A stretch of DNA of 64,000 nt, from assembly GCA_965267535.1 (NCBI GenBank), contig OZ254082.1:4402001-4466000 (forward strand), written 5' to 3'. The DNA comes from CAXBNB01 sp965267535 (GTDB lineage Bacteria > Bacteroidota > Bacteroidia > Cytophagales > Cyclobacteriaceae). Under the pieces are notes generated by a model. That model had not been told where the DNA came from, ran no database searches, and was given only the letters and a program-made list of their open reading frames with translations. A program made the position numbers and the translations under genes. Positions 61,117 to 64,000 of this stretch are shown here, piece by piece (position 1 is the first letter of the stretch; each line of letters starts with the position of its first letter).

Positions 61117-61985
61117 AAACACTACTCCTTTTATGCACCTTGATGTGCTTAACTATAGCCGGTTATGGTCAGTCAAATGTTCAGGTTTATACTCCTTCGG
61201 TTCTTCTTCAAAAAGGACAGGTTGAAGTACTACAGTTTAACAACTACTACACGCAAACTCATATCCGAAATCAAAACGGCGACAAAGTAACTGTCGGTCA
61301 GCGGCAATCCTTTCTTCGCAATACTATTGGGCTACTATACGGCACTTCTACATCCGGAAAATTCAATATTGGAGTAGAAGCAAACATAAGCAGTGCACGA
61401 TATAGCGCTGCTTCCGATTCATTTTTTAGTCTTTTTGAAAATTCACAGGATGATTTCAAAAAAACAGTATTGTCTGCTATTGGGCCAAAAGTTAAGTTTA
61501 TTCCATTCGACGCTCTCAATGGTTTTTCTATACAGTCTACCTTTTTAATTCCTCTCTCTGATCAACTTGAAGCAGGGCAATTTATCGACCACCATCGATA
61601 CAGTTGGTTTACACAGTTTTTTTACGACAAGGCTCTTAGTCAAAATTTTCGGTTATTCCTGGAAGCCGACATCCTGTATCGCATAAAAGCCAATAGCGTG
61701 CAGCAAAACTTTTTCCGTACACCTTTGAGCGCTATCCTCAGTTACTTTCCAACCCCTCGCTCTACGGTATACCTCCTCTACCAGCATGCTCCTGCGTTTG
61801 GCACTCTCAGAGGCGCCAGCAGCGAAGTATTTGGTCAGCTACGATGGTTTTCTCAAGCAGGCATTGGAGCAAAATATCAACTCACCAATAGCCTTGGCCT
61901 TGAGGTATCATATGGTAATTTCTTCTTGTCCAGAAACGATGGAGCCGGTCAGGTAGTCAATCTGGGCTTGCGGATTATCCGGTGA
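61113..61985 (+). CDS. Hypothetical outer-membrane beta-barrel protein
   Basis: 290 residues. Signal peptide 1-19 (LLLCTLMCLTIAGYGQ). The rest consists of amphipathic strands (QVEVLQFNNYYTQTHIRNQN, GLLYGTSTSGKFNIGVEANI and, near the C-terminus, SLGLEVSYGNFFLSRNDGAG) consistent with a 10-14-stranded barrel. I do not recognise a family beyond a general resemblance to outer-membrane proteins. Translationally coupled to the lipocalin-like lipoprotein upstream (4-bp overlap). Followed by a 214-bp gap. Confidence 0.72.
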   Translation: MKTLLLLCTLMCLTIAGYGQSNVQVYTPSVLLQKGQVEVLQFNNYYTQTHIRNQNGDKVTVGQRQSFLRNTIGLLYGTSTSGKFNIGVEANISSARYSAASDSFFSLFENSQDDFKKTVLSAIGPKVKFIPFDALNGFSIQSTFLIPLSDQLEAGQFIDHHRYSWFTQFFYDKALSQNFRLFLEADILYRIKANSVQQNFFRTPLSAILSYFPTPRSTVYLLYQHAPAFGTLRGASSEVFGQLRWFSQAGIGAKYQLTNSLGLEVSYGNFFLSRNDGAGQVVNLGLRIIR

Positions 61986-62120
61986 TAACCAACCCGTTTT
62001 CTCTAACTTTTGGTACGTAAGTAAAAGACTCTCAACTACTCGCAGAGCCGTCACGCCCGGGGGCTGCACCCCACTACTGACCTGCCTGAAAATAAATTCG
62101 TCGGATTATTGACCGGACTT

Positions 62121-62136
62121 GTCGAAATAATTCGAC
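62121..62136. promoter_or_regulatory. Inverted repeat near the 62200 gene's promoter
   Basis: GTCGAA-ATAA-TTCGAC, a perfect 6+4+6 inverted repeat. It ends 18 bp upstream of TACTATTG (62155-62162), a one-mismatch -7 element for the 72-residue gene, so it overlaps the expected -33 position. Operator candidate. Confidence 0.4.
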
Positions 62137-62199
62137 TAACTATATATATAAGCTTACTATTGCCGAGTCAACCAATTCAACCATTTTTTTAACACAGCT

Positions 62200-62418
62200 A
62201 TGAGTACTTATTTACTTTGGTACAATCCAATAAAACAAGAATATCAGGCAGGGGAAAAAGAGCAATACAATGAAGCCGCTTCTGAAAGCGACGAATCAGA
62301 AGATTTTGTACTGCTGGAAACCTTCAACGACTTAACACAAGCCGGAATAGAAAAATTATTTGATCAGGTAAATGCCCTAAACGGATACAACCTACAAACT
62401 GTAAACTTCTCCGTTTAA
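62200..62418 (+). CDS. Hypothetical small acidic protein (72 aa)
   Basis: 72 residues, no recognised family. It begins MSTYLLWYNPIKQEYQAGEK, which looks like a small cytoplasmic beta-rich protein with a Trp-Tyr core, followed by an acidic stretch (ASESDESEDFVLLETFNDL) and a helix (AGIEKLFDQVNALNGYNLQT). No signal peptide or transmembrane helix. It has a plausible -7 element and an inverted repeat upstream and is followed, 210 bp away, by a terminator that may belong to a separate small RNA. Confidence 0.6.
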   Translation: MSTYLLWYNPIKQEYQAGEKEQYNEAASESDESEDFVLLETFNDLTQAGIEKLFDQVNALNGYNLQTVNFSV

Positions 62419-62535
62419 GCATCAACCAGGCCCTATCTACCATCACCTGCCAAAACCTGCACTTTATCGTTTGTTTTTGGCTGCTCAGCGAAAAGTCCAT
62501 TTTCACCCTCTCCCTTTGACCTAATTTTGGCGTAT

Positions 62536-62653
62536 AGTTATTCAGGCAACCCAACGCCCAATTGTCATTAACCCAAAAACAAGATCTTAAGCTATGGATA
62601 GGGCAGGTTGTATGAATAAAATTTGATTAGCACCCCGTTTGGGGTGCTTTTTT
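62536..62653 (+). ncRNA. Candidate small RNA of about 118 nt
   Basis: TAATTTTG at 62522-62529 (exact TAnnTTTG) predicts a transcript starting near 62536, and the terminator at 62629-62653 gives its end. Inside, CAACGCCC (62552-62559) pairs with GGGC-AG-GTTG (62601-62610) with a two-base bulge, enclosing a 41-nt internal region. No open frame or ribosome site. The TTG -33 element is missing at the expected place, and the segment could instead be a 3' untranslated region of the 62200 gene. I do not recognise a known RNA family. Confidence 0.4.
62629..62653 (+). terminator. Rho-independent terminator
   Basis: AGCACCCC (62629-62636), loop GTTT, GGGGTGCT (62641-62648), followed by a six-T run ending at 62653. 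It is a perfect 8-bp GC-rich stem on the plus strand, 137 bp upstream of rpsP and 210 bp downstream of the 72-aa gene. Confidence 0.9.
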
Positions 62654-62729
62654 GTTGTCCGGGTTATTCAAAAATCCGAAAGAAAGATTTATAAATCAGA
62701 CACATAATAGTATTTGCCAATATTTTACC

Positions 62730-62737
62730 TAAATTTG
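62730..62737 (+). promoter_or_regulatory. Candidate -7 promoter element of the rpsP operon
   Basis: TAAATTTG, exact TAnnTTTG, 52 bp before the rpsP ATG. A TTTG lies only 13 bp upstream, shorter than the usual 17-23. Transcription would start near 62743-62744, exactly at the base of the leader hairpin. Confidence 0.5.
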
Positions 62738-62742
62738 CGGAC

Positions 62743-62777
62743 TTTTAAACCGTGGACGTGATCCACACCCTTTAAAA
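62743..62777 (+). promoter_or_regulatory. rpsP leader hairpin
   Basis: Two nested stems: outer TTTTAAA (62743-62749) with TTTAAAA (62771-62777), inner GTGGA (62752-62756) with TCCAC (62762-62766) around a 5-base loop. The structure fills the 5' end of the predicted rpsP leader and ends 12 bp before the ATG. It is a plausible site for ribosomal-protein feedback or transcript stability. Function is inference. Confidence 0.45.
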
Positions 62778-62789
62778 ATTTAAATACTA

Positions 62790-63377
62790 ATGGCAACAAG
62801 AATTAGATTAGCGCGTCGAGGACGCAAGAAAATGGCGATGTACGATGTAGTCGTAGCTGACACCAGAGCACCACGTGATGGTCGCTTCATTGAAAAACTG
62901 GGAACTTACAACCCAAACACCAACCCTGCCAGCATCGTGCTAAACGATGACAAGGCACTAGAGTGGGTAATGACAGGAGCTCAACCTTCTGACACTGTAA
63001 AAGCAATCCTTTCTTACCGAGGCATCATGCTCAAGAAGCATTTGCAGGTAGGTGTAAATAAAGGAGCTATCACTCAAGAGCAGGCTGACGCCAAATTCGA
63101 AGAGTGGAAAGCTGGAAAAGATGCTAAAATCCAGAACAAAGTAGATTCGTTGGCACAGAAAAAAGCGGACGATGACAAAGCGAAGTTCGAAGCAGAAGCA
63201 AAAGTAAATGCAGCCAGAGCTGAGGCAATTCAGGCCAAGCAAGCTGTAGCAGAACCTGAAGCCGAAGAAGAAACTACTGAAGAAGCTGCTGAAGCTACCG
63301 CTGAGGCGCCTGCTACTGAAGAAGTAAAAGAAGAAGCTGCCGCTCCTGCAGAAGAAAAGAAAGAAGAAGAAAAATAA
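62790..63377 (+). CDS. rpsP: 30S ribosomal protein S16 with acidic C-terminal extension
   Basis: 195 residues: the ribosomal S16 core is the first 80-90 (MATRIRLARRGRKKMAMYDV, PRDGRFIEKLGTYNPNTNPA), then a helical, Lys/Glu/Ala-rich extension of about 100 residues ending in a Glu-rich run (EEAAAPAEEKKEEEK). Bacteroidota S16 proteins typically carry such tails; E. coli S16 is 82 residues. First gene of the rpsP-rimM-trmD order, with rimM 6 bp downstream. A leader hairpin precedes it. Confidence 0.96.
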   Translation: MATRIRLARRGRKKMAMYDVVVADTRAPRDGRFIEKLGTYNPNTNPASIVLNDDKALEWVMTGAQPSDTVKAILSYRGIMLKKHLQVGVNKGAITQEQADAKFEEWKAGKDAKIQNKVDSLAQKKADDDKAKFEAEAKVNAARAEAIQAKQAVAEPEAEEETTEEAAEATAEAPATEEVKEEAAAPAEEKKEEEK

Positions 63378-63383
63378 TCCAAA

Positions 63384-63917
63384 ATGAGGGTCGATGACTG
63401 CTACCAACTTGGTTATGTCACCAAAACCCATGGATTAAAGGGGGAAATCCAGATTATGCTGGATGTAGACAACCCTGCAGAATATACCAATCTGGAATCA
63501 ATGTTTGTTTTACGAAACAATACATTGATTCCATTTTTTATTGATCACATACAGGTAAACGGCAACAAGGCACTGGTGAAACTGGACGAAGTAGACGATG
63601 TATCTACTGCCAAAGACCTTGTCTCGTCCGAAATATACCTGCCACTAAGCCTACTGCCTGAACTCAGTGATGAGCAGTTTTACTTTCACGAGATTATTGG
63701 TTATCAGTTTTTCGACAAAGAAAACTTAATCGGCGAAGTGAAAAATGTGTATGCGATAGCCCCACAAACACTCATTGAGGTGGATCACAACGGAGTAGAT
63801 GTACTTGTACCTCTAAACGACGAAGTGATAAAAAAAGTCGCTAAAAATGAAAGCAAGGTATATGCAGAATTGCCCGAAGGATTATTAGACGTATACACCA
63901 GTTCTCATGAGGATTGA
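63384..63917 (+). CDS. rimM: Ribosome maturation factor RimM
   Basis: 177 residues, two domains: an N-terminal RimM barrel (YQLGYVTKTHGLKGEIQIML, with the conserved G-x-x-G) and a C-terminal PRC barrel (QFYFHEIIGYQFFDKENLIG, IEVDHNGVDVLVPLNDEVIK, then YAELPEGLLDVY). RimM binds S19 and is needed for 30S head assembly. The start ATG is 6 bp after rpsP; trmD overlaps its end by 11 bp. Confidence 0.96.
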   Translation: MRVDDCYQLGYVTKTHGLKGEIQIMLDVDNPAEYTNLESMFVLRNNTLIPFFIDHIQVNGNKALVKLDEVDDVSTAKDLVSSEIYLPLSLLPELSDEQFYFHEIIGYQFFDKENLIGEVKNVYAIAPQTLIEVDHNGVDVLVPLNDEVIKKVAKNESKVYAELPEGLLDVYTSSHED

Positions 63918-64000
63918 CATCATTACATGTGTACCCGACCTGCTCGCAAGTCCATTCAGTCACAGCATATTAAAAAGAGCTGAAGACAAAGGATTGGCTC
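63907..64000 (+). CDS. trmD: tRNA (guanine-37-N1)-methyltransferase TrmD (N-terminal fragment)
   Basis: From the ATG at 63907 the sequence reads MRIDIITCVPDLLASPFSHS then ILKRAEDKGLA before the window ends. This is the typical TrmD N-terminus (MRIDIIT..P..F..P..SILKRA..KGL). TrmD methylates G37 of tRNAs using S-adenosylmethionine. It overlaps rimM's end by 11 bp; the rpsP-rimM-trmD order is classical. Only 31 codons are visible. Confidence 0.93.
   Translation, partial: MRIDIITCVPDLLASPFSHSILKRAEDKGLA

Larger units (their letters stand above)
62419..62789. other. 371-bp region with candidate sRNA, terminator and S16 leader
   Basis: No protein-coding frame. It contains, in order, a -7-like element at 62522-62529, a candidate small RNA (62536-62653) ending in a strong terminator, a -7-like element at 62730-62737 for rpsP and an mRNA-leader hairpin at 62743-62777. 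Details are in separate entries. Confidence 0.7.

Noticed and set aside
62958..63431. 157-codon frame opposite rpsP with Phe-rich sequence
   Set aside because: The Phe/Ser run is the reverse complement of the Lys/Glu-rich S16 tail, so it is a composition artefact.
1..64000. CRISPR arrays, insertion sequences, prophage or integrative-element signs
   Set aside because: No spaced direct repeats, no transposase or integrase frame and no tRNA-linked attachment site were found; gene content is mostly core metabolism.

Overview
The window is ordinary-looking chromosome from a member of the Bacteroidota, most likely the order Cytophagales. The signs are: promoters of the Bacteroidota type (TTG, then 17-23 bases, then TAnnTTTG) in front of several genes, almost no Shine-Dalgarno sequences, a FISUMP-domain protein, a beta-propeller/Y_Y_Y/AraC regulator, a zinc-free type B L31, an S16 with a long acidic tail, a monomeric isocitrate dehydrogenase, two long S41 tail-specific proteases and the purH-mreBCD-mrdA-rodA gene order. 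The species assignment is inference. I found no tRNA, rRNA, CRISPR array, insertion sequence or prophage.

Layout. 1-2142: minus-strand housekeeping genes (start of a YebC-like regulator, EamA transporter, LolD-like ATPase, a SiaC/DUF1987 protein). 2570-3865: a secreted double cupin and a YjbQ-family enzyme. 4144-13673: the most distinctive block, a minus-strand cluster with a propeller-AraC one-component sensor followed by four exported or membrane proteins (PSD1/DUF1549-DUF1553 cytochrome, DUF1501, TIM-barrel isomerase-like, DUF2231-cytochrome-LRR). It has an 11-bp perfect inverted repeat in front and a hairpin terminator behind, and looks like a self-contained, substrate-regulated extracytoplasmic catabolic system of unknown substrate. 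13991-22331: icd, mutS, a membrane class III nucleotide cyclase coupled to a PLP-dependent deaminase, and an RluD-like pseudouridine synthase. 22427-36211: WG-repeat protein, CASTOR/POLLUX-like channel, two very small genes, S41 protease, membrane-DUF952 fusion, hydrolase, polyprenyl synthase, PBP4, a phospholipase C/nuclease-like protein and Rpe.

36400-41772: a glycerolipid pair (acyltransferase plus GpsA), an M48 protease and proline dehydrogenase. 41762-50592: the cell-shape and purine block on the minus strand (UbiA-like prenyltransferase, purN, purH, mreB, mreC, mreD, mrdA, rodA). 50759-56829: a single-TM protein, a FISUMP protein, a cyclophilin lipoprotein, hemC, holB, a GlmU-like protein and rpmE2. 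57024-64000: an outer-membrane beta-barrel, a second S41 protease, a lipocalin-like lipoprotein coupled to another barrel, a 72-residue protein, a candidate small RNA, then the classical rpsP-rimM-trmD order running off the end.

Most genes have clear family assignments. The parts that deserve a second look are the PSD1/DUF1501 cluster with its regulator and operator, the candidate small RNA and S16 leader hairpin near 62.5-62.8 kb, and a 35-residue membrane protein whose promoter carries a palindrome between its two elements.
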